Below, one piece after another: positions 1 to 5,445 of a stretch of DNA of 9,206 nt. How positions within the stretch are numbered: position 1 is the stretch's first letter; each line of letters starts with the position of its first letter. The translations under genes were made by a program, and so were the position numbers. Source of the stretch: Patescibacteria group bacterium UBA1875. Its GTDB lineage: Bacteria; Patescibacteriota; CPR2; UBA1875. The notes under the pieces are model-generated. The model saw only the letters and a list, made by a program, of their open reading frames with translations. It was not told where the DNA came from and searched no databases. The stretch is taken from assembly GCA_002338125.1 (NCBI GenBank), contig DDHN01000011.1:1-9206 (forward strand). The letters run 5' to 3'.

Positions 1-62
1 AATCAGCAATCAACTGGGGACATATTAAATTTACAGGATAATGGCTCTTCGGTGTTCGTAGT
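1..62 (+). repeat. 62-bp exact direct repeat, copy 1
   Basis: Bases 1-62 are identical to 1255-1316, an offset of 1254 bp (418 codons), in the same reading frame. The block encodes NQQSTGDILNLQDNGSSVFV and leads straight into a GNV motif in both copies. The copy probably extends upstream of the window, because copy 2 is preceded by related-looking coding sequence that cannot be compared here. Confidence 0.95.
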
Positions 63-3000
63 AGAAGATGGGGGTAATGTCGCTGTAGGTGGCGGAACCG
101 TGCCATATAAGTTTCATGTAAGAGTATCACCAACAAATAACGTCGCAACTGCTATGTATCTTAAGGGCCATAGTGCTGTGAATGGGGACGTTGTAAGATT
201 GGGATTTGGCGTTACTGGTGCTGATACTGGATACAATCATGCTTCTATAGATGTTGAGAGAAACGCCCCTTCGTCTATGATATTTAATACCATAAACGCT
301 AGTGGTAGCTTTACTGAGTCAATGAGAATACAAGGAAGCAATGTCGGTATAGGCACAGATAGTCCTAGTGCAAAGCTTGATATATATCAAGGTAATCTGG
401 ACTTAGACAACACAACTAATGCCAATCAATATGGGATAATCACCAGAGATGGAGTAAGGTTTATCCATAACTTTAACTATGGAGATAATGGAACGGTAAC
501 AACTGTTGGCTACAACACCTTTGTAGGAGAAGAAGCAGGCAATCTTACAATGGGAAGCACAGCAACACAAGTTTATCACGCTAGTTACAACACGGCTGTT
601 GGGAGAAGAGCCCTATACAGCAACACCACAGGATATCAAAACGCTGCATTAGGATATGCTTCTCTATACTTCAACACCACGGGAAGTTATAACGCTGCAT
701 TAGGGCATGCTTCTCTATACAACAACACCACAGGATATTACAACACTGCATTAGGGTCTTATTCTTTATACTTCAACACCACGGGAAGTTATAACACTGC
801 ATTAGGAAATGCTTCTCTATACAGCAACACCACAGGATATCATAACACCGCATTAGGATATGCTTCTCTATACAACAACACCACAGGATATCACAACACT
901 GCATTAGGACATGCTTCTTTATACCTCAACACTACAGGATATAGTAACACTGCATTAGGATATGCTTCTCTCTACAGCAACACCACAGGTTATCGCAACA
1001 CTGCATTAGGATATTATGCAGGTCGTTATATAGCAGATGGCTCAACAGCAAATGAAACTTCTAATACATCAGTATATTTAGGACATGACACAAGAGCCCT
1101 AGCAGACGGAGACGCTAACGAAATAGTAATAGGATACAACGCCATCGGCAATGGAAGCAACTCTGTAACGCTTGGAAATTCTTCTATTATAAAAACAGTT
1201 TTAAGAGGCGAAACATCAATAACAGCAAACTTAGCTTCTACTGCCCTTACAGTCAATCAGCAATCAACTGGGGACATATTAAATTTACAGGATAATGGCT
1301 CTTCGGTGTTCGTAGTTAAAGATGGTGGCAATGTAGGCATAGGGACGAGCAGTCCAGGTGCGAAGCTTGAGGTGTCTGGCTCTATCCTTATTAACTCTGG
1401 CTCAAATGTTTCTTATTTTGGAACAACTAATAAAGTTGGGATTCAAGGTGATAGGACTGCTTGGGGAGAGTTATCTGCTGGTTGTTTGATAGCATCATAT
1501 TATTCATCTAGTCTTAATATTGGCCCAAGTTACTCTGGGAAGGCAGGTAATAAACTTATTTTACCATATTTTAACCAATCAACTTGGTATTCTGCCTTAG
1601 AGTTTGCAAATGTCTCATCGGGCTACTCGAATCTATTATTAATGAAGTCTGGCGGCAATGTAGGTATAGGCACAGATAGTCCGTCTGGGAAGTTACATAT
1701 CAAAAGTGATGGTAATACTTGGGAAACCTATTCACTTAGAATTAACAACTCGGACAATACAAGTATTTTTACAATACAAGACCATGCTGTGGGCAAGTTT
1801 AATGGTCAAATGCAGATTCTTGGAAATATTCCTAACTCACTATATGTTCCTAATTCAGGAGCGTATATCAGTGGCAACGTAGGCATAGGCACAGATAGTC
1901 CTAGTGCAAATGATAAATTAACTGTCTTCCAATCAGCTATAGTTAACTCGGGCACAGTAAAAGCAATGAACTTTGCACTATCTGCTAAGGCGTCTGTTGC
2001 ATCATCTGCTTCATATAGGGCAAATTATGGACAAGTTACACCAGGCAATAATTATGCTTATACTGGAGATTTCGTTGGTAGCTGGAATGACATAATTCAA
2101 AACAGAGCATACAATCTATCAACTGCTTATGGGTATGTAAGCAATGTTAAGGCAAATAATTCTGGAACAATCACTTCAGGGCATGGCTATTGGACAAAGG
2201 TATCGGTAGATAGTGCTTCATCTAGTATCGGCAACTTCTACAACTTTACGGCTAAATCGCCAGCAATTACCAATAGTGGAACAATAACAACCGCCTCTTA
2301 CGGTATTTATATTGAACAGCAAGGAGTTACTGGCGTTGGTTCTGGTTATGGCGTGTATCAAATAGACTCAGGAGACACTAATTATTTTGCAGGCAATGTC
2401 GGCATTGGCACTACCAGCCCAGACACCGCTCTCCAAGTTAATGGCACTATTGCTCCGGAAGCAAACGATCAAGCTCTTGGCACCACTGCTCTTAGGTGGA
2501 ATACATACGGAACATCAGCTGATTTTAGCGGAACAGTAACAATTGGAAGTTTAGGTACAGCTGGTGGGACAGCCCTTTGCCTTAATGGTGGGGTTGTATC
2601 CTATTGTTCCTCGTCACAAAGATACAAAGAAAACATATCAAATATTTCTTTCGGTCTTGAAGATGTAATGAAGCTAAGACCAGTTGAATTCACCTGGAAA
2701 AAAGACGGCTCTTCAAGCTTTGGTTTAATCGCAGAAGAAGCTTATGCAGTAAACCCGTTGTTTAGTTTCAAAAACGATAAAGGGAAAATCGAAGGAGTTA
2801 ATTATTCCAACCTAACTGCTTTGTTAGTCAAGGCAATACAGGAACAACAATCTGTCATAGTCAGTATTAAGAACAGGATAGCTAATGTTGAAAAAAAGAT
2901 AGTTGCTCTTGATCTTCTTTCGGAATTAGTTGCTACCAAAAGGTTGTCCGTCGAAGATGAGGCTGAATTTATGGGGGATGTTCGTATCGCTAAACACTTG

Positions 3001-3231
3001 ATAGTTGGAGAAGATACGGCGGGTACAGTGGAGATTACAAGCGGTTCAGATGAAGCTATAGTTAATTTTGAAAATGATTTCCAAACCCCTCCAATTGTCA
3101 ATATTACCCCAATGACTCTTGTTGATTGCAGTTATTATGTTGATTCGGTAACCAATCAAGGTTTTACAGTCAAGCTTGAAAGAACATTTGATAGAAATAT
3201 TCAATTTAACTGGTTTGCACTGGGGAAATAA
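1..3231 (+). CDS. Large repeat-containing fibre/adhesin-like protein with C-terminal Peptidase_S74 chaperone domain (5' partial)
   Basis: The frame is open from base 1 to the TAA at 3229-3231 (1076 visible residues), so the true start lies upstream; the GTG at 52 is only an internal codon. Order, numbering from base 1: a degenerate GNVGIGT-type motif (residues 24-40), another at 112-128, eight 17-residue NTALG..SLY.NTTG repeats (197-332), four more GNVGIGT motifs (442-813), then Peptidase_S74 starting near 870. That domain carries SSQRYKENI, LRPVEFTWK, GLIAEEA and LTALLVKAIQEQQ. In known S74 proteins a Ser and a Lys five residues later cleave the chain; here these would be S871 and K876. A coiled coil (about 945-985) follows, then a beta-rich end (about 1007-1076) with PPIVNITP and FNWFALG, resembling an H-type lectin sandwich. 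Known S74 proteins are trimeric phage tail fibres and bacterial surface proteins. A surface adhesin or fibre is inferred; no phage genes are nearby. Signal peptide and anchor are outside the window. Confidence 0.85.
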   Translation, partial: NQQSTGDILNLQDNGSSVFVVEDGGNVAVGGGTVPYKFHVRVSPTNNVATAMYLKGHSAVNGDVVRLGFGVTGADTGYNHASIDVERNAPSSMIFNTINASGSFTESMRIQGSNVGIGTDSPSAKLDIYQGNLDLDNTTNANQYGIITRDGVRFIHNFNYGDNGTVTTVGYNTFVGEEAGNLTMGSTATQVYHASYNTAVGRRALYSNTTGYQNAALGYASLYFNTTGSYNAALGHASLYNNTTGYYNTALGSYSLYFNTTGSYNTALGNASLYSNTTGYHNTALGYASLYNNTTGYHNTALGHASLYLNTTGYSNTALGYASLYSNTTGYRNTALGYYAGRYIADGSTANETSNTSVYLGHDTRALADGDANEIVIGYNAIGNGSNSVTLGNSSIIKTVLRGETSITANLASTALTVNQQSTGDILNLQDNGSSVFVVKDGGNVGIGTSSPGAKLEVSGSILINSGSNVSYFGTTNKVGIQGDRTAWGELSAGCLIASYYSSSLNIGPSYSGKAGNKLILPYFNQSTWYSALEFANVSSGYSNLLLMKSGGNVGIGTDSPSGKLHIKSDGNTWETYSLRINNSDNTSIFTIQDHAVGKFNGQMQILGNIPNSLYVPNSGAYISGNVGIGTDSPSANDKLTVFQSAIVNSGTVKAMNFALSAKASVASSASYRANYGQVTPGNNYAYTGDFVGSWNDIIQNRAYNLSTAYGYVSNVKANNSGTITSGHGYWTKVSVDSASSSIGNFYNFTAKSPAITNSGTITTASYGIYIEQQGVTGVGSGYGVYQIDSGDTNYFAGNVGIGTTSPDTALQVNGTIAPEANDQALGTTALRWNTYGTSADFSGTVTIGSLGTAGGTALCLNGGVVSYCSSSQRYKENISNISFGLEDVMKLRPVEFTWKKDGSSSFGLIAEEAYAVNPLFSFKNDKGKIEGVNYSNLTALLVKAIQEQQSVIVSIKNRIANVEKKIVALDLLSELVATKRLSVEDEAEFMGDVRIAKHLIVGEDTAGTVEITSGSDEAIVNFENDFQTPPIVNITPMTLVDCSYYVDSVTNQGFTVKLERTFDRNIQFNWFALGK
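589..996 (+). repeat. Eight tandem 51-bp (17-residue) repeats inside the fibre gene
   Basis: Eight complete units of exactly 51 bp start at 589, 640, 691, 742, 793, 844, 895 and 946. A ninth partial unit starts at 997 and breaks down after NTALGYYAG. The consensus protein unit is NTALGxASLYxNTTGxx. Variable positions are the two residues after LG, the residue after LY, and the two after TTG. Units 2 and 4 share a variant end (ACG GGA AGT TAT), so copies are mixed rather than simply ordered. Conservation reaches synonymous positions, which suggests recent expansion or gene conversion. Such repeats are expected to fold as stacked beta coils in a fibre. Confidence 0.95.
1255..1316 (+). repeat. 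62-bp exact direct repeat, copy 2
   Basis: This is the second copy of the block at 1-62. Identity ends at 1317, and the following GGNVGIGT motif is only partly conserved relative to copy 1. It marks a module boundary in the fibre protein, between the NTALG repeat region and the GNVGIGT-punctuated shaft. Confidence 0.95.
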
Positions 3232-3236
3232 AGTGT

Positions 3237-3265
3237 TTCAAAAGTTAATAAATAAAGTATATAAT
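3237..3265 (+). promoter_or_regulatory. Predicted promoter for the 3288 gene
   Basis: A perfect TATAAT lies at 3260-3265, with a 4/6 match to TTGACA (TTCAAA) at 3237-3242, separated by 17 bp. The start would fall near 3272, giving a short leader that includes the GGGAGG ribosome-binding site. This implies the gene can be transcribed independently of the fibre gene. No hairpin terminator is visible between the two. Confidence 0.55.
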
Positions 3266-3287
3266 ACTTATAATAAAGGGAGGAAAA

Positions 3288-3740
3288 ATGGATTCTGAAT
3301 TAGAAAAAACAAAAAATAAAAGAAAGAGAAAACTTTCTAAAAAAGTGCTTTGGGGAGCACTTATGGTCCTATTGGTTGGTATTTTAGCCGCTGCATTATA
3401 CTTCACCTGGTTTTTCTATAACAAATACGAAAGTTTAAAGAGAAATCCGAATGAAGTTATGAAAGAAGAGACAGCATGGGTTACCGAAAAAGTATCGGCT
3501 TTAATGGATTTACCACAAGATGAAACACCGACAGTAGCAACTGTCCTAGATGTTGAAAAACTTAAAGACCAGCCTTTTTTTAAGAATGCTCAAAACGGAG
3601 ATAAAATACTAGTCTATACTAAGGCTATGAAAGCAATACTATATCGACCGGAGGTTAATAAGATTATAGAAGTTATGCCACTTGTTATTGACGATACGGG
3701 GACTGATGCTGATAGTGTAACAGGAGAAGGCACAGAATAG
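3288..3740 (+). CDS. Single-pass membrane protein with conserved extracytoplasmic domain, function unknown
   Basis: This 150-residue protein starts at an ATG preceded by GGGAGG with 4 nt spacing. Residues 1-19 are strongly basic (KNKRKRKLSKK), then one hydrophobic helix at about 20-43 (VLWGALMVLLVGILAA), consistent with an N-in, C-out anchor. The outer part has a compact segment at about 71-134 containing LPQDETPTVATV, DQPFFKNAQNGDKILVY and KAILYRPEVNKIIEV, followed by an acidic, Asp/Thr-rich tail. It resembles small conserved proteins I associate with CPR genomes, but I know no assigned function. It sits just downstream of the fibre gene and ends in its own strong terminator, so a role at the cell surface is possible but unproven. 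Coding status is well supported; function is not. Confidence 0.85.
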   Translation: MDSELEKTKNKRKRKLSKKVLWGALMVLLVGILAAALYFTWFFYNKYESLKRNPNEVMKEETAWVTEKVSALMDLPQDETPTVATVLDVEKLKDQPFFKNAQNGDKILVYTKAMKAILYRPEVNKIIEVMPLVIDDTGTDADSVTGEGTE

Positions 3741-3752
3741 CAGTTATAAGGT

Positions 3753-3786
3753 AATTAAAAAGCAGCCCTAGGGCTGCTTTTTAATT
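3753..3786. terminator. Bidirectional terminator, perfect 34-bp palindrome
   Basis: The palindrome is centred at 3769/3770. Its GC core is GCAGCCCTAGGGCTGC, flanked by A5 on the left and T5 on the right. It lies 12 bp after the stop of the plus-strand gene ending at 3740 and 7 bp after the stop of the minus-strand gene ending at 3794. It therefore gives a GC stem plus U-tract in both directions. Confidence 0.9.
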
Positions 3787-3793
3787 ATTCCTT

Positions 3794-4006
3794 TTACATT
3801 CCCAAAAATTTCATCAACTCATATACAACAAATCCTGGCCAGACCAAGGCTTTCAATAGCCCGACTACCCCTTCCCAGAAACCGTTGGCGTTTTGGATGA
3901 AATAAACTGCGGCACCAATAAGTCCAAGACCATAAACAGCTCCTGCACCAGCAGCAGTGCCATTGTCTTTGGCGCACCATTCTTTTTTCTTTTTTTCTTC
4001 TGCCAT
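3794..4006 (-). CDS. Small two-helix membrane protein, function unknown
   Basis: This is a 70-residue protein. The ATG (4004-4006) has an AAAGGG ribosome-binding site 4 nt upstream. The N-terminus is charged (MAEEKKKKEW) with one Cys at residue 11. It is followed by two hydrophobic stretches: a small-residue helix at about 18-38 (GAGAVYGLGLIGAAVYFIQ) and a second at about 46-67 (GVVGLLKALVWPGFVVYEL). The Gly/Ala-rich first helix suggests tight helix packing or oligomerisation. Small proteins of this type seem to recur in CPR genomes, but I cannot name a family or role. It is monocistronic, divergent from the 4107 gene and convergent with the 3288 gene, sharing a terminator with the latter. 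The clear ribosome-binding site, promoter and terminator support a real gene despite its size. Confidence 0.8.
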   Translation of the reverse strand: MAEEKKKKEWCAKDNGTAAGAGAVYGLGLIGAAVYFIQNANGFWEGVVGLLKALVWPGFVVYELMKFLGM

Positions 4007-4039
4007 AAAACCCTTTCTTATTATTTTTTTACATATATC

Positions 4040-4068
4040 AATATATCAGTATAGTAACTCTTTTTAAA
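4040..4068 (-). promoter_or_regulatory. Predicted promoter for the 4006 minus-strand gene
   Basis: Read on the minus strand, an extended -10 TGATATATT occupies 4048-4040. A TTTAAA -35-like box (4/6) lies at 4068-4063, with a 17-bp spacer. Transcription would start near 4033 and give a leader of about 27 nt containing the AAAGGG site. The 8-bp unit ATATATCA is tandemly duplicated here (4033-4040, 4041-4048). Confidence 0.5.
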
Positions 4069-4070
4069 TA

Positions 4071-4100
4071 GTGACTTTGACCTAAAAATTATGATATATT
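4071..4100 (+). promoter_or_regulatory. Predicted extended -10 promoter for the 4107 gene
   Basis: TGATATATT at 4092-4100 forms an extended -10 (TGn plus TATATT). A weak -35, GTGACT (4/6), lies at 4071-4076 with an 18-bp spacer. Counting about 7 nt from the -10 places the transcript start on the ATG at 4107, implying a leaderless mRNA. The same nine bases serve the divergent gene on the other strand. Confidence 0.5.
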
Positions 4101-4106
4101 TCAGTT

Positions 4107-4352
4107 ATGGAGATATTTGGTAAAAGATTTGGGAAAGAAGAAAAAACAGACTCAATTTTTGAACAAAAGAAGAATCAGGCTAAAGCCTATCTTGAATTAA
4201 TCGCAGATGGAGAAATAAAAACTGTAAATATCTCACCTCATGACGCTCGGAATGCTATTAGAGAATTAGAACATGGGGATATGCCAACTTATGCAATCGA
4301 TGGACATGCTGCCGATTATCTTGATTATATCAATGGGATTGAGAGGGATTAA
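4107..4352 (+). CDS. Small soluble protein of unknown function
   Basis: This is an 81-residue, acidic, apparently cytoplasmic protein with no signal peptide or membrane helix. The ATG at 4107 is the first possible start after an in-frame TGA at 4092. No Shine-Dalgarno sequence precedes it, and the -10 box ends 6 nt upstream, so translation is probably leaderless. The N-terminus is charged (MEIFGKRFGKEEKTD). Residues about 16-34 look helical (IFEQKKNQAKAYLELIADG), followed by a short strand (EIKTVNI), another helix (SPHDARNAIRELEHGD) and a final acidic helix ending YLDYINGIERD. I do not recognise the family. It has its own promoter and shares a palindromic terminator with the convergent secreted-protein gene. 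Its TAA lies inside that palindrome. Confidence 0.75.
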   Translation: MEIFGKRFGKEEKTDSIFEQKKNQAKAYLELIADGEIKTVNISPHDARNAIRELEHGDMPTYAIDGHAADYLDYINGIERD

Positions 4353-4381
4353 AAAAGGAGCCTCGAGGCTCCTTTTTTAAT
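4348..4381. terminator. Bidirectional terminator, perfect 34-bp palindrome
   Basis: The palindrome is centred at 4364/4365. Its stem core is GGAGCCTCGAGGCTCC, flanked by A6 and T6. It overlaps the stop codon of the plus-strand gene ending at 4352 and lies 11 bp beyond the stop of the minus-strand gene ending at 4393. It serves both converging transcripts and probably ends the sigma operon. Confidence 0.9.
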
Positions 4382-4392
4382 TATGCTCGTGC

Positions 4393-4854
4393 TTACTGAT
4401 GTAGCCTAAGGCCCTGTTTACCTTTTGGGCCCGGACCTTTTCTTTCTGGAAGAACATCTCCGGGTTCGATATTTTGTTCTTCAAGGTATTCTCTGAGATT
4501 GTCTTGACGGCCTCTAACTTTACCTTGATTTTGGTACATTGTTTCACGACTAGCTTGCAATTCTTCATGTTTTGCAAGAATAGTCTCGTACTGCTCTTGG
4601 GTAATCTTCCCTTCCTCCTTAGCCTTGTTTAGACTCTCTTGGAGTTCTAGCTTCCGGGCTTGTTGATGTTCGATCCTAACTTCTTCTAGATAGTTAGTAA
4701 CTTCATCTTCATTTAAGTTAAGCTTTTCAACAAGACCTTTTACCAATGGTGGGAAGCTAGTCTCTGTGCTAGCAGCACTTGCATATCCCGTTAAGGCGAT
4801 TCCTATTCCTAACGTGACACCAAGTGTTAGTAAGATTGTTTTGTTTACTCTCAT
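4393..4854 (-). CDS. Secreted helical protein, last gene of the sigma operon
   Basis: This is a 153-residue protein. The ATG has an AGGAG site at 4864-4860 with 5 nt spacing. It has a classic Sec signal peptide: MRVNK, then a hydrophobic core of about 16 residues, then GYASA, with likely signal peptidase I cleavage after A27. The mature part is almost wholly helical and charged. It contains LVKGLVEKLNLNEDEVTNYLEE (about 37-58), a long Glu/Gln/Lys-rich helix, and EEGKITQEQYETILAKHEELQ (about 80-100). The tail is Gly/Pro/Lys-rich. The layout resembles DUF2680-like secreted proteins, and the ITQEQ segment loosely recalls the LTxxQ motif of Spy/CpxP chaperones; neither assignment is proven. No Cys is present. 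It follows the sigma factor and membrane protein on the same strand after an 81-nt gap, so it is a plausible target or sensor of that system. Confidence 0.82.
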   Translation of the reverse strand: MRVNKTILLTLGVTLGIGIALTGYASAASTETSFPPLVKGLVEKLNLNEDEVTNYLEEVRIEHQQARKLELQESLNKAKEEGKITQEQYETILAKHEELQASRETMYQNQGKVRGRQDNLREYLEEQNIEPGDVLPERKGPGPKGKQGLRLHQ

Positions 4855-4859
4855 TTAAT

Positions 4860-4876
4860 CTCCTGGGCTTTTGCCC
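4860..4876 (-). promoter_or_regulatory. Short hairpin abutting the ribosome-binding site of the secreted-protein gene
   Basis: On the minus strand GGGCAAAAGCCC (4876-4865) can form a 4-bp GC stem with an AAAA loop. It lies directly next to the AGGAG site (4864-4860). No U-tract follows, so it is not a terminator. It could affect ribosome access or mRNA ends within the operon, or be incidental. Confidence 0.35.
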
Positions 4877-4935
4877 TTTCTTAATTATTTTGCCGGCAAT
4901 ATATATACGTCTATATGCACCAAAATATTTCATAA

Positions 4936-5445
4936 TTATTCATAGTTATGAATTTGTAAATTCATTTTCTTATGAAGTCTTCTTCGAGGTCCTTGGGGTA
5001 CTAAGTTATCTTCATTCCATTTATAGAGTTTGTTTACCCCAGGTTTGCTTTCAATTTTTTCATTAAAGTTTGAAGCTGCTAGAATTCCCCCAGAAATAAT
5101 AATTGTAAGAACTATTATTATTGCAGCTAGGCCGAAATGTTTTTTGTAACCGCCTTCATAATTTTTATAGAAATGAATAAAAATTCCAATTAACAGCCCA
5201 CTTGCAACTAAAAGTGGCCAGGGTAACAGGGTTAAATATTCGGCTATGCCCGCTTTGCCGATCATTCTGATTGTTCTTTGGGGCAGGTATAAAGTAAGGT
5301 TGACGGTCAGGATAGCTGCAAGTGCAATTATGGCAGATAAAATATATGTCATAATTTTTAGTACGATAAAATAAGATTTAGGTCTTATTTTGATCTTTTC
5401 TTCTTGGATTTTAGATAAAGTTTTTTCCTTTAAATCGTTTTTCAT
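4936..5445 (-). CDS. Three-helix membrane protein, candidate anti-sigma factor
   Basis: This is a 169-residue protein. Its ATG (5443-5445) overlaps the sigma-factor stop as ATGA and has AAGGA upstream within the sigma gene, so the two are translationally coupled. The cytoplasmic N-terminus (residues 1-24) is charged and helical (LKEKTLSKIQEEKIKIRPK). Three membrane helices follow at about 26-54, 71-93 and 104-124, then a C-terminal tail of about 45 residues rich in Lys/Arg, probably outside the cytoplasm. Genes directly downstream of and overlapping ECF sigma genes are commonly membrane anti-sigma factors, and the N-terminal helix would be the natural sigma-binding part. No zinc-binding HxxxCxxC (ZAS) motif is present, so it is not a typical ZAS anti-sigma. 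The role is inferred from position and topology only. Confidence 0.8.
   Translation of the reverse strand: MKNDLKEKTLSKIQEEKIKIRPKSYFIVLKIMTYILSAIIALAAILTVNLTLYLPQRTIRMIGKAGIAEYLTLLPWPLLVASGLLIGIFIHFYKNYEGGYKKHFGLAAIIIVLTIIISGGILAASNFNEKIESKPGVNKLYKWNEDNLVPQGPRRRLHKKMNLQIHNYE

Larger units (their letters stand above)
70..2439 (+). repeat. Six dispersed GNVGIGT..SP..KL shaft motifs
   Basis: A 17-residue motif recurs at irregular spacing: 70-120 (degenerate, GGNVAVGGGT), 334-384, 1324-1374, 1651-1701, 1870-1920 and 2389-2439. The core is G-N-V-G-I-G-T-x-S-P, usually followed by a KL pair and a beta-strand. Motifs of this kind are frequent in S74-domain proteins, where they probably start each shaft or head segment. 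The segments between them (about 200 to 950 bp) differ from one another, which suggests modular construction. Confidence 0.8.

Noticed and set aside
52..54. GTG at 52 as the start of the fibre gene
   Set aside because: The frame is open back to base 1, and the upstream residues match the internal duplicate at 1255-1316, so the gene begins outside the window.
589..1029. Repeat array as a CRISPR array
   Set aside because: The units are exact multiples of three, lack unique spacers, and encode a continuous repeated protein.
589..1029. Assignment as a YadA-type trimeric autotransporter head
   Set aside because: The 17-residue NTALG/NTTG unit differs from the 14-15-residue YadA head repeat, and the C-terminus has S74 and a lectin-like domain rather than an outer-membrane beta-barrel anchor.
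1..3231. Prophage tail-fibre locus
   Set aside because: S74 and GNVGIGT motifs occur in phage fibres, but no capsid, tail, terminase, lysis or integrase gene is visible nearby; all neighbours are cellular-type genes.
4077..4082. TTGACC as the -35 for the 4107 gene
   Set aside because: Its spacing to the TATATT -10 is only 12 bp, too short for a normal promoter; the extended -10 with GTGACT at 18 bp fits better.
4865..4876. GGGC/GCCC hairpin as a terminator within the sigma operon
   Set aside because: The stem is only 4 bp and is followed on the minus strand by the AGGAG site rather than a U-tract.
4890..4899. TTGCCGGCAA 10-bp palindrome upstream of the secreted-protein gene as an operator
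   Set aside because: It is short, occurs once and matches no known regulator site, so it was noted but not called.
4377..5066. Additional ORFs at 4377-4577 (-) and 4824-5066 (+)
   Set aside because: They lie inside or antisense to the well-supported secreted and membrane protein genes, lack ribosome-binding sites, and show no recognisable protein features.
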